Below, in pieces: positions 26,792 to 35,203 of a stretch of DNA of 64,000 bases (positions within the stretch are counted from its first letter, which is position 1; each line of letters begins with the position of its first letter). Under the pieces are notes generated by a model, which had not been told where the DNA came from, did not search any database, and worked only from the letters and a program-made list of their open reading frames with translations. The DNA comes from Actinoplanes sp. SE50/110. Lineage in GTDB: Bacteria; Actinomycetota; Actinomycetes; Mycobacteriales; Micromonosporaceae. Location of the stretch: the NCBI RefSeq assembly GCF_900119315.1, contig NZ_LT827010.1:1343501-1407500 (forward strand), in the 5' to 3' direction. Position numbers and translations under genes: made by a program.

Positions 26792-27598
26792 TCATTTCCG
26801 GGAGTCGATCAGCGAGGCGTAGACGACCACATTGTCGGAGTAGCCCTGCTCGCCCCCGAGCCACCGCCCGCCACAGGTCATGAGCCGCAGCGACGGCCGG
26901 CTGTAATCGCCGTACACCTTGCCCACCGGCAGCTGGTCCTTGTCGTAGTGCTCGACCGCGTTCACCTCGAAGACCGCCACCGTGCCGTCCGCGCGGCGCA
27001 CCTCGATCCGCTGTTTCGGTTTGAGCCGGCCCAGGTCGTGGAAGACCGACGGCCCGGTGCGGGTGTCCGCGTGCCCGACGAACAGCGCCGGCCCGAACTG
27101 CCCCGGCGTCGGCCCGCCGTCGAACCAGCCCACCTCGTTGTGCCGGTTCAGCGGCGGCACGTCCACCGACCCGTCGCCGGCCAACCCGACCTGCAGGATC
27201 GGCGCATCGACCTTCAGCTCCGGAATGCTCAGCCGTTCCGGGCGGCTCGGCTCCAGCACCGGGAAGGAGCGCGGCGGCGGCGCGTCCGGGCCACGGAACA
27301 TCCCCAGGTCGAAGCCGGTCGCCACGCCCAGGCCCATGCCGACCGCGAACAGGCCGAGAAAGAACAGGATCAGCGCGATCCAGCCGATCGGCCAGCGCCG
27401 GCGACGGCCCGGGGCGGGCCGGGGCGTGGGCGTACGGCGTGGCAGCGGCACCCGGAACGCCGGCCGGCCGCCCTGCGGGCGCGGGGCCGGCAACGGCCCG
27501 GTCACCGTCCCCGGCGGTGGGGCGGTGATCACCTGGGCCGGGCGTTTGCGGCGCACCGACTCCGGCACGTGCGGCGGCTTTCCGGTCGGGTCGGTCAC
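26792..27598 (-). CDS. Class F sortase
   Basis: This 268-residue membrane-anchored transpeptidase has a Pro/Arg-rich cytoplasmic segment (1-65), one membrane span (about 70-93, WIALILFFLGLFAVGMGLGV) and an extracellular sortase domain. The catalytic histidine is in FVGHADTRTG (about His176), the cysteine in LMTCGG (about Cys242), and an arginine follows at GGRW. The short catalytic core and the downstream YSDNVVVYA fit class E/F sortases of actinobacteria. It lies 7 bp downstream of a secreted, membrane-tethered protein on the same strand, the likely operon partner. That neighbour has no clear LPxTG signal. Confidence 0.9.
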   Translation of the reverse strand: MTDPTGKPPHVPESVRRKRPAQVITAPPPGTVTGPLPAPRPQGGRPAFRVPLPRRTPTPRPAPGRRRRWPIGWIALILFFLGLFAVGMGLGVATGFDLGMFRGPDAPPPRSFPVLEPSRPERLSIPELKVDAPILQVGLAGDGSVDVPPLNRHNEVGWFDGGPTPGQFGPALFVGHADTRTGPSVFHDLGRLKPKQRIEVRRADGTVAVFEVNAVEHYDKDQLPVGKVYGDYSRPSLRLMTCGGRWLGGEQGYSDNVVVYASLIDSRK

Positions 27599-27605
27599 CG
27601 CGGCC

Positions 27606-28088
27606 TCAGCCCACCCGCCGGCGGCGGATCGACACCAGGCCCAGCGCGGCGCCCGCGACCATGGCCACCAGGCCGCCGCCGACCAGCAGCGGCACGATCC
27701 GCTCCGGGGCGGTGCCGCCGCCCCCGGTGGCCGGCCCGCGGCTCGGCTCCACCCGGGCGACCACGTGCAGGGTGGCGGTCGCCGTCCGGCCGTCCGGGCA
27801 GTGCAGGGTCACCGGGTAGTCGCCGGCCCGGTGCCCGACCGGCACCGTCGCGGTGGCGGTCAGGAAGCCGTACTGCGGCTCGACCGTGACCGACCCGATC
27901 GGGGCGGCGCTGACCGCGGCCGCCTTCAGGTTGTCGTCACAGGAGGCGCGCACCGAGACGGTGTCCCCGGCGCGCACGGTGCTCGGGTTCAGCTCGACGT
28001 AGACCACCGCGGCGGCCCGCGCGGCGGGTGGTGGCAGCAGCAGGACGGCGGCGAGCACCGGGAAAACGAGAGCGACGGCCAGGCGCAT
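27606..28088 (-). CDS. Secreted membrane-tethered protein next to sortase
   Basis: This 160-residue protein has a signal peptide (MRLAVALVFPVLAAVLLLPPPAARA, cleavage near residue 26). An Ig-like beta-sandwich of about 80 residues follows (AGDTVSVRASCDDN ... DYPVTLHCPDG, two cysteines for a disulphide). Next come a Gly/Pro linker and a C-terminal membrane span with an arginine tail (LVAMVAGAALGLVSIRRRR). The overall plan is that of a sortase substrate. However, the motif before the span reads PATGGGG, with no LPxTG-type pentapeptide. ATG 28088 is chosen because the signal peptide starts there. It is upstream of the sortase gene and probably co-transcribed with it. Confidence 0.75.
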   Translation of the reverse strand: MRLAVALVFPVLAAVLLLPPPAARAAAVVYVELNPSTVRAGDTVSVRASCDDNLKAAAVSAAPIGSVTVEPQYGFLTATATVPVGHRAGDYPVTLHCPDGRTATATLHVVARVEPSRGPATGGGGTAPERIVPLLVGGGLVAMVAGAALGLVSIRRRRVG

Positions 28089-28260
28089 GGGATCCCCCCT
28101 CCAGGCCGTTCGCGTCGAAAAGCCCGCGGACGGCGCGTGAAGGTGATTTTCGCATCGCCACGCCCCATCCGCGTAGATCCCGACGGCGTGAGAGCACCCC
28201 AGCGTCCGGCGCCATTTGCGCTCCGCTACCGTGATTGATGTTCGAGGGGGCGTGAGACAG

Positions 28261-28548
28261 GTGTCTGTAACCACCACCGTTCTGGTCTATGTGATCATCC
28301 CGGCCGCGGTCATCGGCACGGTCGCCGTCATCGTGTTCGCCGGCTCCGGCAAGGGCAAGCCGTCCCGGCGCTACCGCCCCGGCCGGCCCTACGAGTTCGC
28401 CCCGATGTGGTTCCTGGCCGCGCCCGAGCGCGCCGCGGCCGGTCACGGGCACGCGACCCCGGCGATCGAGCGTGGACTGGTCATCGAGGACAGCTCCGGC
28501 GCCCCGGTCCGGCCCGGCCCGACAGGAGGCGCAAGTGACAAGTGGTGA
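28261..28548 (+). CDS. Small membrane protein, hypothetical
   Basis: This protein of about 95 residues has one N-terminal span (TVLVYVIIPAAVIGTVAVIVFAG) followed by a basic cytoplasmic segment (KGKPSRRYRPGRPYEF) and a flexible tail. It is not a family I can name. I chose GTG 28261, about 11 bp after gaggggg; GTG 28252 and an upstream in-frame start at 28216 are alternatives. Its last 14 bp overlap the next gene, so the two are translationally linked. Confidence 0.7.
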   Translation: MSVTTTVLVYVIIPAAVIGTVAVIVFAGSGKGKPSRRYRPGRPYEFAPMWFLAAPERAAAGHGHATPAIERGLVIEDSSGAPVRPGPTGGASDKW

Positions 28549-28924
28549 GCTGGCCGACGCCGATCGCGAGACTCCCTTCACGACGAGTCAGCTGCTGCGC
28601 CTCGACGAGGCGCTGCGCCTGGCCGACCAGGCGACCGGCCTGACCTTCAGCATCTATCTCGGTGAGCTGGCCGAGCCGGTCCGCGAATCCGCCGAGAAAC
28701 TCCACGCCGAGATCCGGAATCCGCAGCGTGCCGTGCTGCTGGCGGTCTCGCCGGACCAGCGCCGGCTGGAGATCGTCACCGGTGACGAGGCCCGCCGGCG
28801 GATCACCGACCGCGACGCGAAACTGGCCGCCTTCGGCATGGCCGGCTCGTTCTCCGGCGGCGACCTGCTGGGCGGCCTGCTGATCGGCCTCGACCAGCTG
28901 GCCTCGCACGCCGGTAGGGCCTAG
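28535..28924 (+). CDS. DUF5130/TPM-like protein
   Basis: This 129-residue protein has the layout of the actinobacterial DUF5130 family, related to TPM phosphatase-like domains. It contains LRLADQATGLTFSIYLGEL, ILNPQRAV-like text (IRNPQRAVLLAVSPDQRRLEI) and a Gly-rich C-terminal helix (GSFSGGDLLGGLLIGLDQL). The role is not known; TPM-like domains can act on phosphate or on membrane proteins. The GTG start at 28535 follows acaggagg and overlaps the preceding small membrane protein gene by 14 bp, so they probably work together. Its stop overlaps the convergent Uma2 gene by 4 bp. Confidence 0.8.
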   Translation: MTSGELADADRETPFTTSQLLRLDEALRLADQATGLTFSIYLGELAEPVRESAEKLHAEIRNPQRAVLLAVSPDQRRLEIVTGDEARRRITDRDAKLAAFGMAGSFSGGDLLGGLLIGLDQLASHAGRA

Positions 28925-29472
28925 AACCAGCCCTTCGGGGTCACCCGCACCGGATACGGGGCGTCGAGGCGCAGATGCTCGGCGCCCTCCGCCACATGCA
29001 GGTACTCCCCATCGTCCAGGGTGTAGACGGTCAGCAGGCCGGGCGCGACCCGCCAGTACGCCGGGATGCCCGCCGACGCGTACACCGCGGGCTTGAGCAG
29101 CCGGTCGTAGAGCCGGGTCTCCGCCGACTCCACCTCGACCACCAGCGCCACGTCGGCCGGGTCCACCCAGACCGCCCCGGACGACCGCGGGCGCAGCACG
29201 GTCACATCGGGCACCAGACTGCTCTCCGCGATCTCCACGCCCAGTCGGACGCACACCCACCAGTCCGGCGGGGCGGCGGCGCGCAGCGTCGTGACGATCG
29301 CCTCGACCACGGCGTCGTGCGAGGCGTCCCGCGGTGGCGGGGTGACGTGCAGGCTGCCGTCGACGATCTCGTACCGATGACCGTCCTGCGGGAACAGGTG
29401 CAGGTCGGGTTCGGTCCATCGGCCGACCGGCGCATTCCAGCGCGCCGGCGAACCCTGGCTGAGCATCGTCAC
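28921..29472 (-). CDS. Uma2 family (DUF820) putative endonuclease
   Basis: This 183-residue protein fits the Uma2/DUF820 restriction-endonuclease-like fold. It has YEIVDGSLHVTPPP near residue 35, the acidic metal site EIAESSLVPDVTVLRP and VALVVEVESAE, and the closing RLLKPAVYASAGIPAYW. These genes are frequent in cyanobacteria and actinobacteria, and their biological role is unclear. No toxin partner, transposase or methylase is adjacent. ATG 29472 is used. The stop overlaps the end of the DUF5130 gene by 4 bp in a convergent arrangement. Confidence 0.85.
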   Translation of the reverse strand: MTMLSQGSPARWNAPVGRWTEPDLHLFPQDGHRYEIVDGSLHVTPPPRDASHDAVVEAIVTTLRAAAPPDWWVCVRLGVEIAESSLVPDVTVLRPRSSGAVWVDPADVALVVEVESAETRLYDRLLKPAVYASAGIPAYWRVAPGLLTVYTLDDGEYLHVAEGAEHLRLDAPYPVRVTPKGWF

Positions 29473-29543
29473 GGGCCACCTCCCACACCGCGGGATGTCA
29501 GCCTACTCAGCCAGGGCCGCTGCAACTTGCAATATGCGAAGAC

Positions 29544-32102
29544 TCAGCCCGCGGAGCGGTCCTTCGCGCGGGCCTTCAACGCCCGCAGGATCCCGTCCCG
29601 GCCCTCGGCCACCAGCCGGCGCAGCGACGCCGGATGCCCGTCCTGCGCCAGCCAGGCGTCGGTCAGCGCGACCGTGTCCTCGCTGATCTGCAAGCTCGGG
29701 TACGCCAGGGTGGCGAACTCCTGCGCCGGCTCACTGTCCGAGCGGGCCCACACGTCACCCACCGCGGCGAAGAACTTCTCCGCGTACGGCGCCGTGAGAG
29801 CCACCTGCCGGGTGCTCTGGAAGCCCTGCAGCAGTGACCGGTTGAGCCAGTTCGGCAGGGCCTGCGGCCCGGTCAGCTCGGCCCACACCCGCGCCTTGTT
29901 CTCCGCGGTGGGCAGCAGCGCCCGGGCGATCGCCGCCTCCCGCTCGCCGCTGGCCGTCCGGTCCCCGCCGAGCTCCTCGTCGATCTCCTGCGCGGTGGCC
30001 GCCCCGATCGCGGCCAGCGCCTGCAGCAGCGACCAGCGCAGCTCGGTGTCGACGACCAGCCCGGCCGGCGCCCGGCCGTCGTTCAGCCAGCCGCGCAGCA
30101 CCGCCGCCTGCTCCTCGGTGCGCGCCGCGGTGATGAACGCCCGCGCCCAGGTCAGCTGCCATCCGCTGCCCGGCTCGGCGACCGCCAGCCGGCTCTGCGC
30201 CAGCTCGGCCAGCATCGCCCAGCCCTGCGGCGCCCACTCCGGGTCGGCGAAGCTGACCAGCGCGCTGCCCGCCTGCCGCAGGGTGGCGGTGGTCAGGTTG
30301 ATGTCGCTCTCGGCCGGCAGACCCGAGCAGACCAGCTGCACGTAGTCCCGGGCGGCCAGCTCGGCGTCGCGCAGCATGTCCCACGCGGCCGCCCAGCACA
30401 GCGCCCGCGGCAGCGACGACTCGAAGCCGGCGATGTGGCCGACCAGCACGCCCATCGAGCGCTCGTCCAGCCGCAGCTTGGCGTAGGTCAGGTCGTCGTC
30501 GTTGAGCAGCAGCACGTCCGGTGCCTTGACCCCGGCCAGCGCGGTGATCTCGGTGCGCTCGCCGGCCACGTCGACCTCCAGCAGCTCGCGCCGGACCAGA
30601 CGGTCGCCGTCCAGGTCGTACAGACCGATGCCGATCCGGTGGGTGCGCAGCGTCGGGTAGTCGGCCGGGGCCTCCTGCAGCACCGTCACGCGGGTGTAGC
30701 GCTGCTCGTCGTCCAGCTCGACGACCGGGCGCAGCGTGTTGACCTGCGCGGTCTCCAGCCACTGTGCGGCGAACTTGCGCAGTTCCCGGCCGGACGCCGT
30801 CTCCAGCTCGGTGAGCAGGTCGTCGAAGGTGGCGTTGCCCCAGGCGTGCTTGCCGAAGTAGGCCCGCAGGCCGGTCCGGAACGCGTCCAGTCCGACGTAG
30901 GCGACCAGCTGCTTGATCACGCTGGCGCCCTTGGCGTACGTGATGCCGTCGAAGTTGACCTCGACCGCCTCCAGGTCCGGCATCTCGCAGTACACCGGGT
31001 GGGTGGAGGAGAGCTGGTCCTGGCGGTAACCCCACGCCTTGCGCATGGCCAGGAACGTCGACCAGGCGTCGGTGAACCGGGTGGCGTGCGTGTTGCACCA
31101 GTGGCTGGCCCACTCGGCGAACGACTCGTTCAGCCACAGGTCGTTCCACCAGCGCATGGTGACCAGGTCACCGAACCACATGTGGGCGAGCTCGTGCAGG
31201 ATCGTGTTGGCCCGCTGCTCGTACTCGTAGTCGGTGACCTGCGAGCGGAAGATGTAGTGCGCCTCGGCGTGCGTCACGCAGCCGAAGTTCTCCATCGCGC
31301 CGGCGTTGAAGTCCGGCACCCACAGCTGGTCGTACTTGGGCAGCGGGTAGCGCACCCCGAACTGCTCGTGGAAGAAGTCGAAGCCCTGCTTGGTGATGAG
31401 GAACAGGTCGTCGGCGTCCAGGTATCGGGCCATCGAGGCGCGGCAGAAGACGCCCAGCTCGATGCCGTCGTGCGCATCACGGACCTCGTGGTACGGCCCG
31501 GCGCAGATCGCGGTGATGTACGTGCTCATCCGCGGCGACTTCGCGAAGTGGACGGTCCGCGCGCCCGCGCCGACCGGCTCCTCCCGCTCGACCGGCATGT
31601 TCGAGACCACTTTCCAGTGGTTCGGCGCGGTCGCGTGCCAGGTGAACTCGCTCTTGAGGTCGGGCTGGTCGAACGCCGCGTACACCCGCTGGGCGTCGGC
31701 GGTCTCGAACTGGCTGTAGAGGTAGATCTCCTTGTCGACCGGGTCCTCGCTGCGCTGCAGACCCTGGCCACTCGCCGAGTAGGCGAAGTCGCCCTCGACG
31801 ACGAGCGTGTTCTCGGCCGCCAGACCGGGCAGCGGCAGACCCTTCTCCGCCGACCAGGAGTCCAGGTCGAGCGGTTCGCCGTTCAGCGTGGCGCGGTGCA
31901 GTTTGACCGCCGCCGCCTCGATGAACGTCTCGGCGCCGGGCTCGGTGCACCCGAACGTCACGACAGTGGTGGAGCGGAAGACGCCGGAACCGGGATTGCC
32001 GTTTCCGTCGGTCAGATCGAGGGTGATGTCGTACCCGGTCACCTCGAGCAATCGACTCCGCTCCGCGGCCTCGACCTGGGTCAGGTTGTGAACACCGGCC
32101 AC
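29544..32102 (-). CDS. pepN: Aminopeptidase N (M1 family)
   Basis: This 852-residue cytoplasmic zinc peptidase removes N-terminal residues from peptides. The substrate-binding motif GAMENFG precedes the zinc site HELAH (303-307) and the downstream zinc glutamate in LWLNESFAEW. The C-terminal ERAP1-like helical domain fills residues 500-850, as in actinobacterial PepN (about 850). The frame extends upstream over the divergent DsbA gene. I chose GTG 32102 because aaggag lies about 8 bp upstream and the protein then begins AGVHNLTQVEAAERS, as in the family. It is divergent from the DsbA-type gene. Confidence 0.94.
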   Translation of the reverse strand: MAGVHNLTQVEAAERSRLLEVTGYDITLDLTDGNGNPGSGVFRSTTVVTFGCTEPGAETFIEAAAVKLHRATLNGEPLDLDSWSAEKGLPLPGLAAENTLVVEGDFAYSASGQGLQRSEDPVDKEIYLYSQFETADAQRVYAAFDQPDLKSEFTWHATAPNHWKVVSNMPVEREEPVGAGARTVHFAKSPRMSTYITAICAGPYHEVRDAHDGIELGVFCRASMARYLDADDLFLITKQGFDFFHEQFGVRYPLPKYDQLWVPDFNAGAMENFGCVTHAEAHYIFRSQVTDYEYEQRANTILHELAHMWFGDLVTMRWWNDLWLNESFAEWASHWCNTHATRFTDAWSTFLAMRKAWGYRQDQLSSTHPVYCEMPDLEAVEVNFDGITYAKGASVIKQLVAYVGLDAFRTGLRAYFGKHAWGNATFDDLLTELETASGRELRKFAAQWLETAQVNTLRPVVELDDEQRYTRVTVLQEAPADYPTLRTHRIGIGLYDLDGDRLVRRELLEVDVAGERTEITALAGVKAPDVLLLNDDDLTYAKLRLDERSMGVLVGHIAGFESSLPRALCWAAAWDMLRDAELAARDYVQLVCSGLPAESDINLTTATLRQAGSALVSFADPEWAPQGWAMLAELAQSRLAVAEPGSGWQLTWARAFITAARTEEQAAVLRGWLNDGRAPAGLVVDTELRWSLLQALAAIGAATAQEIDEELGGDRTASGEREAAIARALLPTAENKARVWAELTGPQALPNWLNRSLLQGFQSTRQVALTAPYAEKFFAAVGDVWARSDSEPAQEFATLAYPSLQISEDTVALTDAWLAQDGHPASLRRLVAEGRDGILRALKARAKDRSAG

Positions 32103-32180
32103 GTGCACTCTCCTTCGAGCTGACTGCTTTTCCCGAAGCCTATGCGGCCGGGCGCGTCCCGGTGGTGGCAGGATCGATGT

Positions 32181-32807
32181 ATGACTGAACGCGCCACCGT
32201 CGACATGTGGTTCGACCCGCTGTGCCCGTGGGCCTGGATCACCTCCCGCTGGCTGCTCGAGGTGGAGAAGGTGCGCCCCCTCGACGTCCGATTCAACGTG
32301 ATGAGCCTGTCCGTGCTCAACGAGGGCCGCGACCTTCCCGAGCAGTACCGAGAACTGATGTCGAAGGGCTGGGGCCCGGTGCGGGTCTGCATCGCCGCGG
32401 CCGAGACCGCCGGCCCGCAGGTGCTGCGTGACCTCTACACGGCCCTCGGCACCCGGATCCACCTGCAGAAGTACGAGTTGGACGAGAAGCTGTTCCGCGA
32501 GGCGCTGACCGAGGTCGGCCTCGATCCGGAACTGGCCGCGGCCGCGCTCACCGACGAGCGTGACGAGGCGCTGCGGGCCAGCCACAACGCCGGCATGAAG
32601 CCGGTCGGCACGGATGTCGGCACGCCGGTCATCCACGCGCCCGGCCCGGTCGACGGCGAGACGGTCGCGTTCTTCGGCCCGGTGATCACGCCGGCGCCCA
32701 AGGGCGAGGCGGCCGGCAGGCTCTGGGACGGCGTCCTGCTGGTGGCCGGCACACCCGGCTTCTACGAGATCAAGCGCAGCCGCGAGATCGGCCCGATTTT
32801 CGACTAG
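32181..32807 (+). CDS. DsbA family protein, mycothiol-dependent reductase-like
   Basis: This 208-residue cytoplasmic thioredoxin-fold protein resembles the mycobacterial mycothiol-dependent nitroreductase Rv2466c: MWFDPLCPWAWITSRW, FNVMSLSVLNEGRD, DLPEQYRE, GTPVIH and AFFGPV. The active site is CPWA rather than the CPWC of Rv2466c, so only one cysteine (Cys15) remains. That fits a monothiol mechanism using mycothiol. The ATG at 32181 has only weak upstream purines. It is divergent from pepN. Confidence 0.85.
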   Translation: MTERATVDMWFDPLCPWAWITSRWLLEVEKVRPLDVRFNVMSLSVLNEGRDLPEQYRELMSKGWGPVRVCIAAAETAGPQVLRDLYTALGTRIHLQKYELDEKLFREALTEVGLDPELAAAALTDERDEALRASHNAGMKPVGTDVGTPVIHAPGPVDGETVAFFGPVITPAPKGEAAGRLWDGVLLVAGTPGFYEIKRSREIGPIFD

Positions 32808-32860
32808 TTCTTTTTGACTGGTTCGCCACCTGTTCACCGGTGCCGTCGTTGGATGGGGTG

Positions 32861-33076
32861 ATGTACACCTCATCCAGCGACGCGGGCGGCGTGACCGTCG
32901 GCGTCCAACGCGCAGTATGGCCGGATTTATCCCCTGAGCTGGCGGAACTCGTCGCCCCGCCGATCATCGTCACCACCGGGCCGGTGAAACGACCGGTGAA
33001 CGCGCATCGACGCGCACAGTTGAGCCGGTCACGCGGGAACATGCCGGTGGGCCGGCACCGGCACACCGCCGGGTAA
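32861..33076 (+). CDS. Doubtful small ORF
   Basis: This 71-codon frame (MYTSSSDAGGVTVGVQRAV) has moderately high GC at third positions and ggatgggg directly before its ATG. However, the second half is Arg/His-rich like non-coding DNA, and a minus-strand frame overlaps it. No family is recognised. It fills the 280-bp gap between the DsbA gene and the DUF1015 gene. It may be an upstream leader region rather than a gene. Confidence 0.22.
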   Translation: MYTSSSDAGGVTVGVQRAVWPDLSPELAELVAPPIIVTTGPVKRPVNAHRRAQLSRSRGNMPVGRHRHTAG

Positions 33077-33086
33077 GTTGCCAGGC

Positions 33087-34283
33087 ATGACGGTCGTGCA
33101 CCCGATCAGCCGGGCCTGGATCACCACTGGCGGCACCGGCGCCCAGAATTACGACGAGTTCGCCGACGACGCCGAAATCACCGACATCATCACCGCCAAC
33201 CCGCACAGCGCGCTGGCCGTGGAGATGCCGCACCTCGCGCCCGAGACCCTCGGCAAGACCTTCGCGGACAGCCTCCCGGACGCCGTCGTCCGGCTGGAGC
33301 GCGACAAGTCCGAGGGCCACTACCGGCACGCTGAGCACGTCGTGGTGCTCTACCGGATCACCGGCAAGGACGAGCCCGCGGCGTACGGGCTGTGGAGCAT
33401 GGTGGACACCGACCAGATCTCCACCAGCGCCGACGAGCCGGGCCTGGTCATCCGCAACGAGGACGTGTTCATCGCCAAGGTCCGCGAGCGGGTCGCGCTG
33501 GCCGGGGCGCTGCAGACCCTGCTCTCCCCGGTGCTGCTGCTGCAGACCGGCAAGGGCGAGGAACTGCACGCGGCGCTGGCGCAGGCCTGTGACGCGGCCG
33601 GCGAGCCGGAGGCCACCGATACCGACCAGAGCGGCCGCACCCACGCCATCTGGGTGGTCGGCGCGGGCCCGCTGCAGGACCGGCTGACCGGGCTGGCCGG
33701 CGGCGGTGAGCTGGTGGTCGCCGACGGCAACCACCGCAGCCTGGCCGCGCAGACCGGCGGGCTGCCGCGATTCCTCGCGGTGATCACGACGCCCGCGTCG
33801 GTGGCGATCCAGCCGTACAACCGCCTGGTCGGCGACATCTCGGTGACGCCCGACGAGCTCGCCGAGCGGCTTCGCGAGGCCGGTGCGACGGTCACCGAGC
33901 TGCCGCGTCCCGCGGAGCTGCCCGCCAAGGGGACGATCGAGCTGTACGCCGCGGGCCGCACGTTCGCGGTCGGCCTGCCCGCCGCGGCGTCCGCCACCGC
34001 CGTGGAGAACCTCGACCACGCCCTGGTGGAGCGGGTGCTGCTGGGTGACGTGCTGGGCCTGGAGCCGGGCGACAAGCGGATCTCCTACATCGGCGGCGAC
34101 TACCCGGTCGCCTGGCTGCGCGGCGAGGTGGACGCCGGCCGGTCCGCGCTGGCCGTGCTGATCGCCCCGGTCACCGTCGACGATTTCGTCGAGGTCAACC
34201 TGGCCCGGCTGAAACTGCCGCGCAAGAGCACCTGGTTCACCCCGAAAGCGCGGGGCGGCCTGGTCCTCGCGCAGCTCGGCTGA
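33087..34283 (+). CDS. DUF1015 family protein
   Basis: This 398-residue cytoplasmic protein matches DUF1015. It has VVVLYRITGKDEPAAYG, the family hallmark VVADGNHRS (usually ADGHHR), IQPYNRLV, and the closing KSTWFTPKARGGLVL. The family is often found near serine biosynthesis genes in other bacteria, but its activity is not established to my knowledge. I chose ATG 33087; a TTG three codons upstream is possible. Its TGA overlaps the next ATG (TGATG at 34281-34285), so it is coupled to the esterase gene. Confidence 0.87.
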   Translation: MTVVHPISRAWITTGGTGAQNYDEFADDAEITDIITANPHSALAVEMPHLAPETLGKTFADSLPDAVVRLERDKSEGHYRHAEHVVVLYRITGKDEPAAYGLWSMVDTDQISTSADEPGLVIRNEDVFIAKVRERVALAGALQTLLSPVLLLQTGKGEELHAALAQACDAAGEPEATDTDQSGRTHAIWVVGAGPLQDRLTGLAGGGELVVADGNHRSLAAQTGGLPRFLAVITTPASVAIQPYNRLVGDISVTPDELAERLREAGATVTELPRPAELPAKGTIELYAAGRTFAVGLPAAASATAVENLDHALVERVLLGDVLGLEPGDKRISYIGGDYPVAWLRGEVDAGRSALAVLIAPVTVDDFVEVNLARLKLPRKSTWFTPKARGGLVLAQLG

Positions 34284-35200
34284 TGCTCCACCCGCAGGTG
34301 ACGGCGGCGGCGAGACTTCGCCGCCGCCCCTCCGCCGAGGAGTCGGCGGGCAGCCCCCACGAGCGGCTGCGGTACACCCGGGCCGCGATGGAGGAGTCCA
34401 ACGAGGCGGAGACCGGCCCGGCGCTGCCCCTGCCGGTCGTCGCCGACCTGGACGCCGACGGGGTGCCGTGCCGGCTGTACGCCACCCGCGCCGGCGCTCC
34501 GCTGCTGGTCTATCTGCACGGCGGCGGCTGGTGCTACGGCAGTATCGAGACCGTCGACCGGTTCTGCCGGCGGGTCGCCGACCGGTCCGGCCTGGCGGTG
34601 CTGTCGGTGGGCTACCGGCTCGCCCCGGAACATGTCCACCCGGCCGCGCTGGACGACGTCGCCACCGTGCTCGACCACGTCCGCAAGAACGCCGCGGAGC
34701 TGGGTGTGGACGCGTCCCGGCTGGCGATCGGCGGGGACAGTGCGGGTGGCCAGCTGGCCACCGTGACCGCGCGCCGGCAGCGGGACGCCGGCACGCCGCT
34801 GGACTTCCAGGCGCTGATCTACCCGGCGCTCGACCCGCTGACCTCCGCCGAGTCGTACGACGAGCTGGGGGAGTACGGGCTGGACCGGGCCTCGATGCGG
34901 CTCGCCTGGGAGACCTTCGTGCCGCAGCCGGCGCTGCGGCTCACCCCGGACGTGGCGCCCCTCGCGGTCGCCGACCTGTCCGGGATGCCGGCCACGCTGA
35001 TCATCACGGCGGAGTACGACGTGCTGCGCGACGAGGGCGCCGATTACGCGGACGCGCTGATCGCGGCCGGGGTGCCGGTGGTGCACACCCGCTACATGGG
35101 GATGAACCACGGCTTCGCCCGGAAGATCGCGACGATCGACGCGGCGCGGGCGGCGGCCGATCAGGTGGCCTTCGCGCTCCGCGCCGCGTTGATCTTCTAG
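34283..35200 (+). CDS. Alpha/beta hydrolase (hormone-sensitive lipase-like esterase)
   Basis: This 305-residue esterase of the GDXG/HSL group has the oxyanion motif HGGGW (about residue 77), the nucleophile elbow GDSAGG (about 152), the acid residue in EYDVLRDEG and the catalytic histidine in MNHGF. It hydrolyses short acyl esters. No signal peptide is seen, so it acts in the cytoplasm. It starts at the ATG overlapping the DUF1015 stop and ends 3 bp before the convergent rpiA stop. Confidence 0.92.
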   Translation: MLHPQVTAAARLRRRPSAEESAGSPHERLRYTRAAMEESNEAETGPALPLPVVADLDADGVPCRLYATRAGAPLLVYLHGGGWCYGSIETVDRFCRRVADRSGLAVLSVGYRLAPEHVHPAALDDVATVLDHVRKNAAELGVDASRLAIGGDSAGGQLATVTARRQRDAGTPLDFQALIYPALDPLTSAESYDELGEYGLDRASMRLAWETFVPQPALRLTPDVAPLAVADLSGMPATLIITAEYDVLRDEGADYADALIAAGVPVVHTRYMGMNHGFARKIATIDAARAAADQVAFALRAALIF

Positions 35201-35203
35201 CCG

